The notes beneath the pieces were generated by a model. That model was not told where the DNA came from and made no database searches. It saw nothing but the letters and a program-made list of their open reading frames with translations. From contig CM075103.1 of assembly GCA_037576195.1 (NCBI GenBank), positions 18,104,001 through 18,168,000 of the forward strand: a DNA stretch of 64,000 nucleotides. The letters are read 5' to 3'. The position numbers and the translations under genes are program-made. The stretch is from Phytoseiulus persimilis. Taxonomy: Eukaryota > Arthropoda > Arachnida > Mesostigmata > Phytoseiidae. Positions 1 to 11,045 of the stretch are shown here, piece after piece. Each line of letters opens with the position of its first letter. The stretch's first letter is position 1.

Positions 1-567
1 TGATTTCATTCCTGTTCGATGGTAGGTCGACGGGCTTCCGACCGAGTCGAATTTGGCGAGCTCACCGTTCTGGTAGATGCTCGCTCCCGGACTCTGCGAA
101 GCTCTCTGCTGCGGTCTCTGTTGATGCGGATAGTGGAAACCGTTGAGCGTCTGGGGGTTCAGCCCGAGGTTGTTCGAAGATGGCGTTCGACCCAGAGGCG
201 AGCTCGACGCCACCGCCAGTTTTTGAACCGGTTCTAGGCTGACCCCGGGCGGGAGCGGGAGCGGAGATGAGCGCTGTTTCATCTGGAGGTGGGGAAGGCG
301 TTGACTCTTCCGACTTCCACAAGCCGTCCTCAGCCGCATCCCCGGAGAGTTGTGTGGCCCACTCACCCCATCGTGGAAGGCGAGGAGTCCATCAGGCTGC
401 CGCTGCGTGTCGGTGCCGCCGTGTCTTCTGTTGTCCTCGACCACTTCAGACTTGACTCGAAGTTCTTCGGGATCCTCCACCGAGTTTGAGCAATCGGAAA
501 GCGAGGCTTCATCTGATGCAGTTGGAGCGCCTGAAATTCCCAGCATCCGAGCCAGCGCACCGTTCAT
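1..567 (-). CDS. N-terminal coding exon of a Ser/Pro/Gln-rich protein, runs off the left edge
   Basis: Read on the minus strand, a frame stays open for 189 codons from an ATG at 567-565 to the window edge, so the 3' part is missing. The exon begins at 580, after a strong 3' splice site whose tract (584-593 on the plus strand) is a run of pyrimidines ending in CAG. The frame before this ATG, across the joined upstream exon, has no other start, so I chose 567. The product begins MNGALARMLGIS, then an acidic Ser-rich part with a VKSE motif, then proline/serine-rich and glutamine-rich stretches near residues 110-175. No catalytic domain is visible. Such composition is typical of transcription regulators, but that is inference and I do not recognise the family. 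Confidence 0.5.
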   Translation of the reverse strand, partial: MNGALARMLGISGAPTASDEASLSDCSNSVEDPEELRVKSEVVEDNRRHGGTDTQRQPDGLLAFHDGVSGPHNSPGMRLRTACGSRKSQRLPHLQMKQRSSPLPLPPGVSLEPVQKLAVASSSPLGRTPSSNNLGLNPQTLNGFHYPHQQRPQQRASQSPGASIYQNGELAKFDSVGSPSTYHRTGMKS

Positions 568-922
568 GCCCTGTTGCTGCCTGGAAAAAAAAAACGAAGA
601 AGCGGAGTGAGAATCGGCCGAGACCGACACCATCGATTTCAAAAGTCCTGAGGGGGCCTTGCATGGGCGGAAATCGTGCGGAATCAGCTCGCGACCTGTT
701 TGGTTTTACCAGGCTCAACGTTTTCGCGAACACCATTCCAATTTTGGACAGACTACACACGGAGGATACCATTGAGCGGGGTATTCGCTCGTGAACCGGA
801 CAAATCGCGGAATCTGCCAGGGATTACGTACACAACACAGTCCATGAGAGCCAAAAGCATCTTTCTCGACGGCGGCGCTGCTCCGAATGTGAACCTGGGT
901 TGCGGCTAAGTTTTACACTTAC

Positions 923-1014
923 CTACACGCCGCTGTGGACGAACAGACGTCGTGGTTCGACCACTCGCCACACACACGTAGACAGAAGTACAGACTGAAA
1001 GGAATACAGACTGA
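923..1014 (-). other. Probable 5' UTR exon of the left-edge minus-strand gene
   Basis: On the minus strand the sequence ends in a consensus donor (exon ...GTGTAG, intron GTAAGTGT), giving a 342-nt intron (581-922) that joins the coding exon at 580. In the joined frame there is no ATG here and a TGA lies upstream, so the exon is read as untranslated. Two TCAGT initiator-like motifs (about 993-997 and 1010-1014) could mark transcription starts; the 5' limit given is only an estimate. Confidence 0.35.
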
Positions 1015-1129
1015 CCGCTGGACAGATCAACACAAGTCCGGCTGCGGAGAGCCACAATAGCTGCACAACAAAGTCCGGCTGTTCTTCGTGAGCCGGTCGG
1101 CGTCTAGATATTTTTCTTTTCGGCGTCAT

Positions 1130-4100
1130 TCGAACAGAGAAGGAGGTCTCGTTCTTCGGTTTTCGTTTTTGCCGAGCGCTTCCCCTCCGGTGGGTAAGTC
1201 ACTAAGCGACAGAATTTCCCTCACGACTTCGGCTCGGGACTTGAGTTCCGTCCGTCAACGGCGAAGTCAGCCGTAGCTCGGCTGTTCGGCGGAGCAGTCG
1301 AGCGGCGAGACGCCGAATGTAACGTTGAGGATGAATTCTGTCCGGGACTTTCGTCGGAACTTTTGGAGGTTTTCAACGATCGAGGCTGCCGCGGGCTTTC
1401 AAAGGGTGAGTCTCAAAGCTCTACGGACGGCGACCGCGAGTTTTCTCGTTGAGCCCGGGGCCGACTCCCGAACCCCGCCGTGTTTCGATCGGGTGTTCTT
1501 CACTGAAGCGTTGTTGAGCTTCAATGACAATTATAGACGGTCTTGGTACATCCATACGAAGTAATCCTCTGACGTGATGTGTTCGATCGTTTCCGACTGT
1601 GGGATCTGGCCGCAAAGGCCATATTTCGTGAACGATGATCGCGAGCGGATACAGTATTCTGACGCTTCTCGGGCATTTGCCCACTTGCCAAGAATGCAAC
1701 AACGGCCTGAGAAAACGAAGCTCGATCCAGACGTTTGGGTATTGTCGACAACGGTTTCAGGATGGTGTCCGAATTGTTTTTATCATGAGAAAATTTGAGT
1801 GTCGGTCACTCCAGCATCTCTCTTGCTCTCAAGAATCGCTCATGAAATAGCGATTGTGACTCTATTCTATTCTCGGGATCTCAAAGGAACGGTTATCGAG
1901 AGTCGGATCGCAGATGGTTCCGAGAGATTCAGCGGAGGGAGTGATTCAAATATTCAATCGCACAACTGGTGCATGACTCTGGAAAAGTCTGAGGCCGAAA
2001 GATCTTTCCTAATGAGATCGTCCGAAGGCGTTCGATTAAAGAGAAATGACCTAACGACCAAGAGAACATGATGCGCCCTGTCGTGCCGCTCGATCCCTAG
2101 TCGACTGACCGGCTTGCTTTCTTGCTGGTTTTTGTTGGACTGGGCGACCGTTTTGCAGCGTCTTCGCTTTCCTCCGTTGTGCGCTGGACGGACATCGAAA
2201 CTTAGAACCGGTTGGCTTCGAAAGTAGTCTCGCAGCGCATCGACCATGTGTCCAAAGACGCATCGTTCGTCGGCATTAACCCAAATATCGGATCGCTGTA
2301 CATGAGAATGACGGTTAAAGGGTAAAAAAGAGGTAACATATCATCTAGCAGACTTGACCAGATAATGAGAATCGGAGGCACAACATGGATTTGCGGAGGA
2401 ATAGACGAGTCACTGCCGGGGTGATTCTCCCGTCGGATAAACGGGTGTAGCTAGAATCGGCTTTGTGATTCTTTCGACCGTAAAGAGCCGTGAGGCGGCC
2501 GGAAAGGACCGCGGATGAATGGACGAAACCAATTGCAGTTAATGTTCATGCGCAGCGTACTCCCCGAACCTGCGGCACAGCATGACGAATTCACACAGTG
2601 ACGGCCGCTCGGAAAATTTCTCGAGACTCTGTGAGGAGGAGGCTTTTGAGGCTGCCTGCCCCGATCAAGATGAGCTGAAGTGGATTTCTGAATTATTCCA
2701 GGTCTACGGCTCGTCCCTCGGCGAAGGCGCGCATGTCGCGTTCCCACGCCATACTTCGCTCTGGATAATGACACCGAGTGGCGATGAAGGTCAGTGGTCT
2801 CAACATCATGGACCATTGCAGATACGGTTTGCGAAAATATGTTGTTGATGGGCTAGTTATCAGCGATTCCCCGAGCCTCTTAATGTCTAAATGTGAAAAG
2901 CTGAAGTTAATCAAAACTGGCTGCGAATAGGAAACCTTTGCCGTCGGATCAAAAATATCAAGCAACATGCGGAGAGGCCCGGAAAAGACCTCCCCATCAT
3001 GACATCTTGAAGACGCTCAAAACTAGCGGCTCCGACCGACAATTTCGGAGACTTTGAGCGGCAAGAAATCGGAAACGGAATTCCTCCGATGAAACCGCAT
3101 CACCCCTGAGTCCAATGAGTTTGTGTTCTCGAAGGGGTCAGCGGAGTCTAACGGGACATCCTGACGAGAATCGGAGTGAACATATGTGGTGACAGCAATG
3201 TTCCGGGTTCGCTCTTCAACCGGAGCTCGTGAGCATTGCTGATATCGGAGGGTGTATTTGCAATTACGGAGCAGAAAAAAGTTGGACCCGGATCCAGTAA
3301 CTGGTCTCCATATTTTCTAGGCAAGTTACGTCGCGCCCCGAGAGTTGAACATCGGCCATGAAGACACGAGCGGCCATGATTGTCTGGGTTTAATTCCTCG
3401 ATTCGCTGTGGTAACTCACATTGCCGAATCCGTTCCCTAGTTCTGTGAATGATTCTGATTGTTTCCATCGGACTCCCTTCATGGCCGTTGGGATTGAACT
3501 GGAACGCAGCGCTGATCGCGGGAACACGAGCGTTGTAGCGCCACGCAATTTGATGCAATAACTCAAGTGGATGTAATCTTCGGGAAAGAATGTCCGTCTC
3601 TGGACACCGGGAGCTTTGCTAGCTCGCTCGAGAAGTTTAACAAGCCACTGCGGAAAGTGCACGAACATATATATTTCCGAACATATGTAAATATACATAT
3701 ATCTCGCCGGTCAGATAGAACTATGGATAAATGGGGAAATAGATGGCCATCGGGAGGATTGATGAAGTTCCTTCGGCGGTCGAAGGTACTTGCACCAGGC
3801 GGTTTTCTAGCGGCTGTCGCGTCAGCAGCATCGAATATTAGAAAGGCAAGATACAAGCTGGAGGAACGACCCAGCGAGCCGGCGAGCATAGCAGCATTCT
3901 CGTTAAAAACATTCATGAACGCTGCAAGAAGACGTTAATCTTAGCTCGCAGCGGAAAAATCTATCGAATCAGGTTCAATGCACTGGCTGAGAGGCGAGTC
4001 GTCGTCGTCGTCGCCGCCGCCGCAGAAGAAGCACCAGCTAGTGAGTGAGTGAGTGAGTGAGTGAGTGAGCGAGCGAGTATTCTGGACGTGAAGTTGCTTT

Positions 4101-5590
4101 TTGGTTCTAGGGACCTTCATCGGCAACATCCAGCCAAGCGCCAACCGGGGAGCATAGCAACAGATCGGAGACCCAGAAGAGTCATGTGGAGAACCGAACG
4201 CTCAGCTGAGACATCGGAACGAAGTGCGGAATATTTCTTCGATATCGAACTTTGGATACCATGAAAAAGTACACGACTTCAATCCAGAAACAGAGAGATG
4301 ATCACGCATAACACGAATCTGGCGCTGAATTAAAGTGCCGAAGATGGGATCTGGAAAATGGGCGGAGTCGCCCAAGTACCATATGATGGAACAGGACGGC
4401 CGATCGACCCAACCTCAAACTCATCAAAATACTGAGGCGGCTCCTCAAGTGGGATGATAGGGTTTAGTTCTCGAGCACCACTAGAAGTACAGCGCCAAGG
4501 GGGAAGTGCCAAAGATGCCGCAACTCTGTAGATCACTCATGAGCTGGGGAAGGTCTTCGGGTAGCACAAGACCAATCCTACCCGATCCGACTCTAAACTC
4601 TCGAGAGATTGTCGAGCATCATCATTAGTACCAATTAAAGATAGAAAGGGGAATGGATGCCGCATCTTTCTAGCTCATCAATGAGCTTAAAAGGTTTCCT
4701 GCAAGGTATGAGAATGCCCATATACGATCAGAACTCCAACTTTCGCGTACATATGAAGTATCATCAAGTAGGATGTATCAGGCCTGGAAGAAAACACTAG
4801 AGGAGATGCAATTGATATTCTGGGGCCTCAAACAAACTCAATACACGACCTAGTCCGATTTTGGAAGAGATCCGGCCGCCGAACTTCTGAGCGAGTGGCT
4901 TGCAATAGAAATACTAGGCGTGCACGCTTGAAATTAACTCGAGCGCGTACAAAAATTGCCACTGTACGATCGATCGAGGAGCCCTGTGAAATTCTGGGCT
5001 CGGAGCGTTTTGTAGAGAACACATCGTCTTCGACTTCGGCAACGGTGGACGCAGCTGCCAGAAGATGGCTTTTGGTCCGAGCGATGCCTGCTGCCGCCGC
5101 TGCGGGAGCGGCTGCTTGGCCTGCCCTCAGCCGAAGTGGAAGAAATCTAGCAGCGGTCCGATAAAATGTATCGGCCGACCAACGGCCGTGCCCAGCATTG
5201 CTAGCTGCACGGCTTCGAAAAGAGAAGAGAGATAAGTGTCTGCGCGAGGAGTCGAAGCGGCCAAAGGCGCTCTAGCGAACGTATGAGGGCGAGTGTGCGC
5301 CCATCGTGGTTCTGCGACCGAAAATCACTCCCGGCTCGAATATTCCAATTCGTTCCTCCGAACGTACAAGCTTGGAAGCTCACGAATCGGGGAGAATCCC
5401 GCTGACTGCACGTTCTATGAACAGCAGGGGACGTGATTGAGCGGGAGTGTGATGGTTCACTCATGTGACTTGCACAGAGAGGAGAGCGGCGCTCAGCGCG
5501 TCCCTCGAATGAATGACAAAACTCGCTTTCTTTTGGGAAACGCCTCGGCGAAGCACGAGAAGCTCTTCGATGACGTTCCTAATCTTCCAG
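1130..5590. other. No convincing gene; low-complexity tracts
   Basis: Short ORFs occur on both strands but none has a family signature. The best is 2582-2794 (+), a balanced 71-codon frame ending at a GTCAGT donor-like site, for which I could find no partner exon. Near 3424 a minus-strand GTGAGT donor follows a short Arg-rich frame, again without a convincing neighbour. Simple repeats lie at 3999-4078. Confidence 0.3.
3999..4078. repeat. Trinucleotide tract followed by a (GTGA)n microsatellite
   Basis: A GTC/GCC trinucleotide tract and a short AAG tract run directly into a tandem GTGA array (4041 to about 4070) that decays into GCGA units at its end. The array is nearly perfect, suggesting it is recent and probably length-variable. 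Confidence 0.85.
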
Positions 5591-6622
5591 CACGTACATT
5601 GGAAAAGGACTGAGTGCGCTCGAGCTCCACGTTATCTGCAGCTTGTCAGTGGGAATGCGGGGGAAAAGTGTTTGGGAGCGCAGTCCGATCCGCCCGAACA
5701 CAGATGCTCCGGTGTCGGATATGGCGATCCTCGACAGTGAGATCGCAGTACGCACTACGTCCCCCGTGCAAACGTTGCTTTCGTCTGCCCAGAAACCTCC
5801 CTCTACCGTTTTGCGTAGTCGAATAATTTCTGTGCTCCGTGTCATTCAGGGAGCATTGCTACGGGTTCAAAGCCCGGAAACGGTCAATATATTGAGAGTT
5901 TTCAATGGTGGGATTTTCAAATGATCACCACACGGTTGATTCCGGACTCGGGGACCATTCTGACCCCATACAACCAATCAAGATCGGAGGAAGTGGTTTC
6001 TGACTGATTTCTTACGGAAGTCATCAATGGGAAGGATAAGAATACACGCGAACGATGTGCAATAGAAGTGGAGTCTCCCGCGACCCATGTTGGTCGATGG
6101 ATCGGTCGAAGTGGGTTGGAACAGTAACAACTTTTTCATTAGATCTGTGACCGGACTCTTGGGCGAGCAGACTCCCAAGAGGAGGGCAACTCGGACATGT
6201 CACAACACCAATAAGGAGGATTAGTGGACACTATAATTTTTACAGATCAACGAATCCACAGAGTGGGAACCGATGGCAGAAGTTCCTGTGTGACATATTT
6301 CCAGGAAAGGATAATACTTGTTTTTGGAAACTCGATAGGCTCTCCGAATGTTGATAATTTTCTCCTGGAATTTCCGATTTCCATCAAGCATTCCCAGGTT
6401 TGGTTCCCCGCAAATCGCCTATCTTGTTAACCGTTTCAGAACCTCCATGAACACGTCCTCCTGGAGGAATTCTCAAAACCAGCGCGCGCTTTTTTCGCAT
6501 GCGGGAAATTTCGTCCTGGAACGATCACCATAACTGAGCTACAATGCTGTCACCTCCGTCTTGAACGTTCTCCTCCCTGCCCCGTGCTCAGCATGGCGGC
6601 TCCAAGCGGCCGCATGGCTTAG
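5591..6622 (+). CDS. Candidate three-exon gene, unknown product (5591-5907, 6246-6397, 6440-6622)
   Basis: Three plus-strand open segments join in phase. The first follows a pyrimidine-rich acceptor (TCTTCCAG at 5583-5590) and leaves one base at an ATG/GTGGGA junction. The second follows ATTTTTACAG. A 42-nt intron (6398-6439) begins CAG/GTTTGG and ends GTTTCAG/A. The frame then stops at TAG 6620-6622. The joined protein is balanced in composition (about 217 codons) with a hydrophobic stretch near FQERIILVFG in the second exon. I recognise no domain. A short ATG frame at 5510 overlaps the first acceptor but is in another phase, so the start is not found. Antisense frames here are also open, which limits confidence. 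Confidence 0.3.
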
Positions 6623-7365
6623 GTTCATTGGCTTCAAAAAGACCCGCAGCGAAGTGTCGAGCTGAGCGTACACACCGCGTTCTGGAGCTTGGATCACGGG
6701 GCAGCCTTTTGAAGGAAATTCTCTCTTCTCTCACCGGTATGCAAGCCATCCGACCGAAATTAAGCAGTGAGAAATCGCGTTGACGCTCGATGTGAAACCA
6801 ACGCTGGTGGCGAATTGTCATCTCTCAGCTTCAGTTTTAATTGCACCGGTAGTTCGAGGTAGATTCGCTCGTTGTTGAGCTAGCTTGTCGATTGGACGCT
6901 ACGGACGGCATCCATAACTGGATCGATGGGCTCAGACCTGAACCGGGTAGGGTCGATATTCGACATCGAATTCAGCTACTTCTTCGAGATTTGATTCCCT
7001 CAGTCATGCTGGAGCTAACTGCGTTGAACAGCCGATTGTATTCCGAGTATGTCGATCATGGTGAGTTACCGAATTCAACGAGCCAACTTCCGACACCATG
7101 AATCGCAATCGGTTCGGTAGCGTTTCCCACGCCGCGCGGACGAGTTAGAATGATGTCTTCCCAAACGATCCTACACTTCGAACTGTCTTATTATGCAGAT
7201 GACATGGAAATGTTTTTGTCCGTTCCTCCGATCTCACTTTCACCGAAGAGCGGCGAAGGCAGCGACGGAGGAGCCGCCCGCGAACAACTCATTCATTCAG
7301 CGCGAGCGGATAACCAACGCATTGTCTTCTTAGGATTGAAGAGAGAGGGCAGGGATCCATCTTAG
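6592..7365 (+). CDS. Candidate 3' exons of a gene, unknown product (6592-6736, 6884-7060, 7199-7365)
   Basis: The first exon follows a very good acceptor (polypyrimidine tract 6568-6588, then CAG) and ends G/GTATGC. The second runs from an acceptor at 6883 to a strong donor CATG/GTGAGT at 7060. The 138-nt intron ends TTATTATGCAG at 7198. The last exon ends TAG 7363-7365. Phases agree at both joins. The protein has an amphipathic Leu/Arg stretch around HRIQLLLRDLIPSVMLEL and an acidic join (VDHDDMEMF). It overlaps the preceding model by 31 nt, so the two may be alternative ends of one transcription unit. No family recognised. The splice signals are better here than in most of the window. Confidence 0.4.
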
Positions 7366-10208
7366 GAATCAGCCTCTTCCCAAATCGCCCGCCTTATGAG
7401 TGATTGAGATTCTATCCAGATTTTCGAATTATTCTTGGCTGGGCACCAGAACTCTTCCAAAACAGATGTCCGAACGTACGCGAGATCAGGATGTGATGAA
7501 CGCGTTTCGTTCGGAGCGGATTCGTTCTGGGCATCCATTATTGTGTTCAGAACCGGGTTTCCGGAGCACTCTGGAGCTCTTCAATTGAAATCGCTTGTTG
7601 AGGACTTCTCGCACGGAGGAATCTCACTTCAGATCATATGAGGCGAGAACTTTCATACGAAATAAGGCTCACGGGAAACCAGAAGTTCCCCGCGGGGGCT
7701 TCGGATGATTTTGCGGAATCGTTGTTTACGCGTGTTTGAGGGAAGTCGATCACTGCAAGGATGTCTCGCTCGTTATAACGATGAATAGGAAAAAAAAATA
7801 CTGGATTAGTTGGGCCGTTATGGTTTTCGGTGCTCAGATAAGCTCGATCGCTATCCTGTCTTCCCTCTTGGTCAATTTGGCTGCAGCCTTCAACAGATTC
7901 GATGGCAATTGAAAATTATCCGCAGCTGTTAGATCAGCTTCCTCTCGGGTAGCAGCTTTCGAGGAGAAACTGAGGACTGGGACTGAGAGAAAACTGAAGC
8001 GAATCGGCAGGAGCCTTTCCTCCGATTCGAGCCGAGGGCATTGCGGAAAAAATTTCGCTGCATGCGAAAATCGTTCTGTTCCGTTTGTGGACCGGTGTAC
8101 GACAGCACACGTGGCTCATGAAATATTCCCATTCGACCTGAGTACGCATCGATCTGCACGATTTTCGTGGAAATTTCTTCCCACAGAACCCAAGGGTCGA
8201 ATGTTTGTCCAGTTCGCACTGCGGCTCTTCCGCGCAATCAACATGAGTCACGATCATTCTCCTCCTCCTCCTCTGCTTCTGCAACCTGTCACTGGTTCGG
8301 AGTATCTGGCAACTACAAGAAATCATTCCCATCGACTCGTTCCCCGCAATCTCAGGAGCCGCTGCAAGTCTCAGCTCAACGCGAAGCGTATCAGCCTCAG
8401 CGAATCAGTCGTTCTTGCACTCTGCTCCCAATAAACCTCCCAAAAGGTGGAGAATCGGAGCAACTTCAATCTTCGCTGAGCCTGATCCATCGGTACAATC
8501 GGTCGAATCAATTCTTCAGGATTCCCGGCATTCCGGGCTCGGTGAAATCGTCAACCTGCTGTCAATCATGATACTCGCTCAGCAAGCATCCGGTTCGCCG
8601 CACAGTCATTGATGATATTCACGGATGTCTCATAAATATTCGTATCATGTCATCGAGTTGTACATAAGGCTCAACCATTCCAAAGTCTACTGGAGCGCCG
8701 AAGACTCTCTGCCACGGTGGCTAGCTTCGCACGAGCATCCCGAGCGCAAGGAAACCGCAGCCAAGGGTTTACAATGAAATCATCGAAATCAAAAGTCAGT
8801 CTGATGCGATATTTTGTACAACGGAGCAGCCGGTATAATTTTTGTGTGCGATCTCCACCCTTTGCTGAAATTCGGCAGCAGAGAAAAAGAGAAACACATT
8901 CATCTACATAGCTGACTAGCTCGTGGACGGGTATCAGGTACTTTCCAGCTGGGGCTCCTCGAAAACTGGTTTTCGGAACGATTCGCCGCTGGTCAGAAGT
9001 TTTTTTTTGTTTTCTGCACCACAACAAACGTCTTAACTAATCTTCAGTCCATCGTTTCGATTTTTCTCCGCTGATGGCGACAGCGTCCGCGACCGAAACC
9101 CCGAACTCTCCGATGATTTGTCGTTTTGCATTTATCCGGTTCTTACTCCCCATACGTATTATTTGTTTAGCTCGAACTCCTGTACAAGTATTCGCGCGGA
9201 GATAAACGATCGTTGTCCATCGCTGTATCCGCGAAAAACGGCTGACCGACTTCCAGCGCCGTTTTCCTCGAGAGTTCAGTCGGAAGCACCCGACTTTCCA
9301 CTTGCTTCCAGAACCGCATGGTACTTTACACGAGCTTCTACCACCGCCAGTCGCTACCAACTTGAGCAGTTCACGTGTACAACGAACCACTGTCGAGCAT
9401 CTAGCCTCGACCCGAGTTCACGAGCTAGAAAACGAATCTAAATACATGATGGAATTCGGACTCACAGGACTGAGAATATGGCACCCAGAGGCTCAGGACC
9501 CCCTTCCATCGGTCCTGGAGACGGTGAGGGCGAAGTACCTTGCACGGCTTGCAATGTGGCTTGTAAGACTTTGAGATCCATATCGCTGCCGATGAGCTGC
9601 GAAACTGTCGAGAGCGTGACATCGTCTGAAAAAAAATCCTGCGTCATCATCCATGAAAGCTCAGGAGTACATGTGTACAGAACCCTCGTTAATCACAAAA
9701 AACGCATCGCCAAGAGGTATCTCAGGACGATTCTGAACCCCGAGAGCGGGACGGGTCTCCGGAGAAACCCCGGATCATTCCCCGAGGGGCTTCTCGTCCG
9801 AACGAAACGATACACGGGGAAGCGAAGAACTCAATTTTTTTTACCCGGGGCGCTCGTTCTGGAGTGATCTCTGAGTGGAATCCAGCTCGGCACGGAAAAA
9901 TCTATCAGGAGAAGAAGCGTCATCAACCGTATGCATTGTACAATAAAGTTGATCGGAACGACTTTGAAGTCGAAAAGCATTCGAACTCGAAGTTCCTACT
10001 TGCGAATCTGGCCTGGAACATCGAGACGATGCTGACGACACCGATGTAAGAGACGGCGAGGGTGGCGAGATAACTCATCGGAGCAACAAAGACGATGATG
10101 CTTAGGTCGTTAGGCGGAATCGGGAAAGCGGTGAACGACGGAATCGAAAACTAGTCACAGCTCCAAAGTCGAAGATGAGTTCTTAGTTATTGACTTTCCT
10201 CATAGCCC
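7366..10208. other. No supported gene
   Basis: Only short overlapping frames in all directions (for example 7934-8332 on minus and 8167-8571 on plus). These are Ser/Arg-rich, as chance frames in TCG/CGA-rich DNA usually are. A short A-run lies near 7791. I see no RNA gene or transposon end. Confidence 0.3.
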
Positions 10209-11045
10209 GTGGTGCTCAGAGCGACCCGCGAGCGTCGAATGCTTTCTTCCTATCATCGTCGCCATCAACAGTTTCCTCCAAAACGCGATGGCGAAGGCAT
10301 CGTCAGTGCTCGTTTCCTCATGACGGAAACGCGAACATTAAAAGACTATCGGTTTCCTCGTACGCTGGTTCGAGCTAACATCGTATGCACGATCAACGCA
10401 ACACATGAACAAAATCGAACTCCGAATTTCATCTGGTGGAGAGCGATTTCTCGAGGCCGAGATCGAATCGCTCTGCCTGGACGACGCGATGTGTCAGCCA
10501 ACCCTGGATGGCAGTTGCTTTCGGCTCAAGTCTGCCGCCTCCGCACGGTTTCAATTTCGACAGGGATGGGCATGAGTTCATCAAACGACGCTGGAATTTA
10601 TGGTATTCATGGATTCGAGATCTACCCGCTCGCTCTTGTACAATGGAAGGATGAGGTTAGAACGCGAAGGCACAGGCTCCGCGTCTTCAACTTCATTCGG
10701 AAACGCCGCACTGCCCGTGACGGAAACGCGAAATTTGAACTCCAACGAATCCAGATGCTCTTCGCTGTTTCCACACTCGGGAGCTTTCCAACGGACATCG
10801 ATGGAAAAGAGTCGCATCGGGAAGCTCGGGTCTTATTGGATTCAGGACATGATCGCCATCCTGTTCAAGGACCATTCCTTCCGATGACTCGATTCCTCCT
10901 TAAACTCGATTCAGTGAACATGGAGTTACGGCTCGAGCTCACGAGGAAATTTGCGGCCGGATTATGGACAGAAGAACGATTTGGACTCCAGCACATCCGT
11001 TATTCAAGTGATTCCGGTGGAGACCCTTTGTGTCAAAGCGAGTGA
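10209..11045 (+). CDS. Orphan 278-codon ORF, unknown
   Basis: The longest stop-free frame in the window. At 50% GC, a frame this long is expected only about 0.01 times in 64 kb, so it is unlikely to be pure chance. It is preceded by an in-frame TAG. The nominal start is GTG; the first in-frame ATG is about 12 codons in. The protein is basic, Arg-rich, with no signal peptide or clear domain. A VLLDSG string near residue 211 resembles retroviral-type aspartic proteases, but flanking residues do not fit, so I do not claim one. No intron is needed. It could be a remnant of a retroelement polyprotein or a lineage-specific gene. Confidence 0.3.
   Translation: MVLRATRERRMLSSYHRRHQQFPPKRDGEGIVSARFLMTETRTLKDYRFPRTLVRANIVCTINATHEQNRTPNFIWWRAISRGRDRIALPGRRDVSANPGWQLLSAQVCRLRTVSISTGMGMSSSNDAGIYGIHGFEIYPLALVQWKDEVRTRRHRLRVFNFIRKRRTARDGNAKFELQRIQMLFAVSTLGSFPTDIDGKESHREARVLLDSGHDRHPVQGPFLPMTRFLLKLDSVNMELRLELTRKFAAGLWTEERFGLQHIRYSSDSGGDPLCQSE

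Noticed and set aside
5855..5885. GGTTCAAAGCC, a possible tRNA B box
   Set aside because: No A box at the right distance upstream and the acceptor and T stems do not pair.
7169..7225. YYADD string resembling the reverse transcriptase catalytic box
   Set aside because: No other reverse transcriptase blocks are near, and an intron acceptor (TTATTATGCAG at 7198) explains the sequence; the GATGAC belongs to a splice join.
10830..10860. VLLDSG motif as in retroviral-type aspartic protease
   Set aside because: Residues on both sides do not fit the protease fold pattern, and there is no zinc knuckle, polymerase or integrase nearby.
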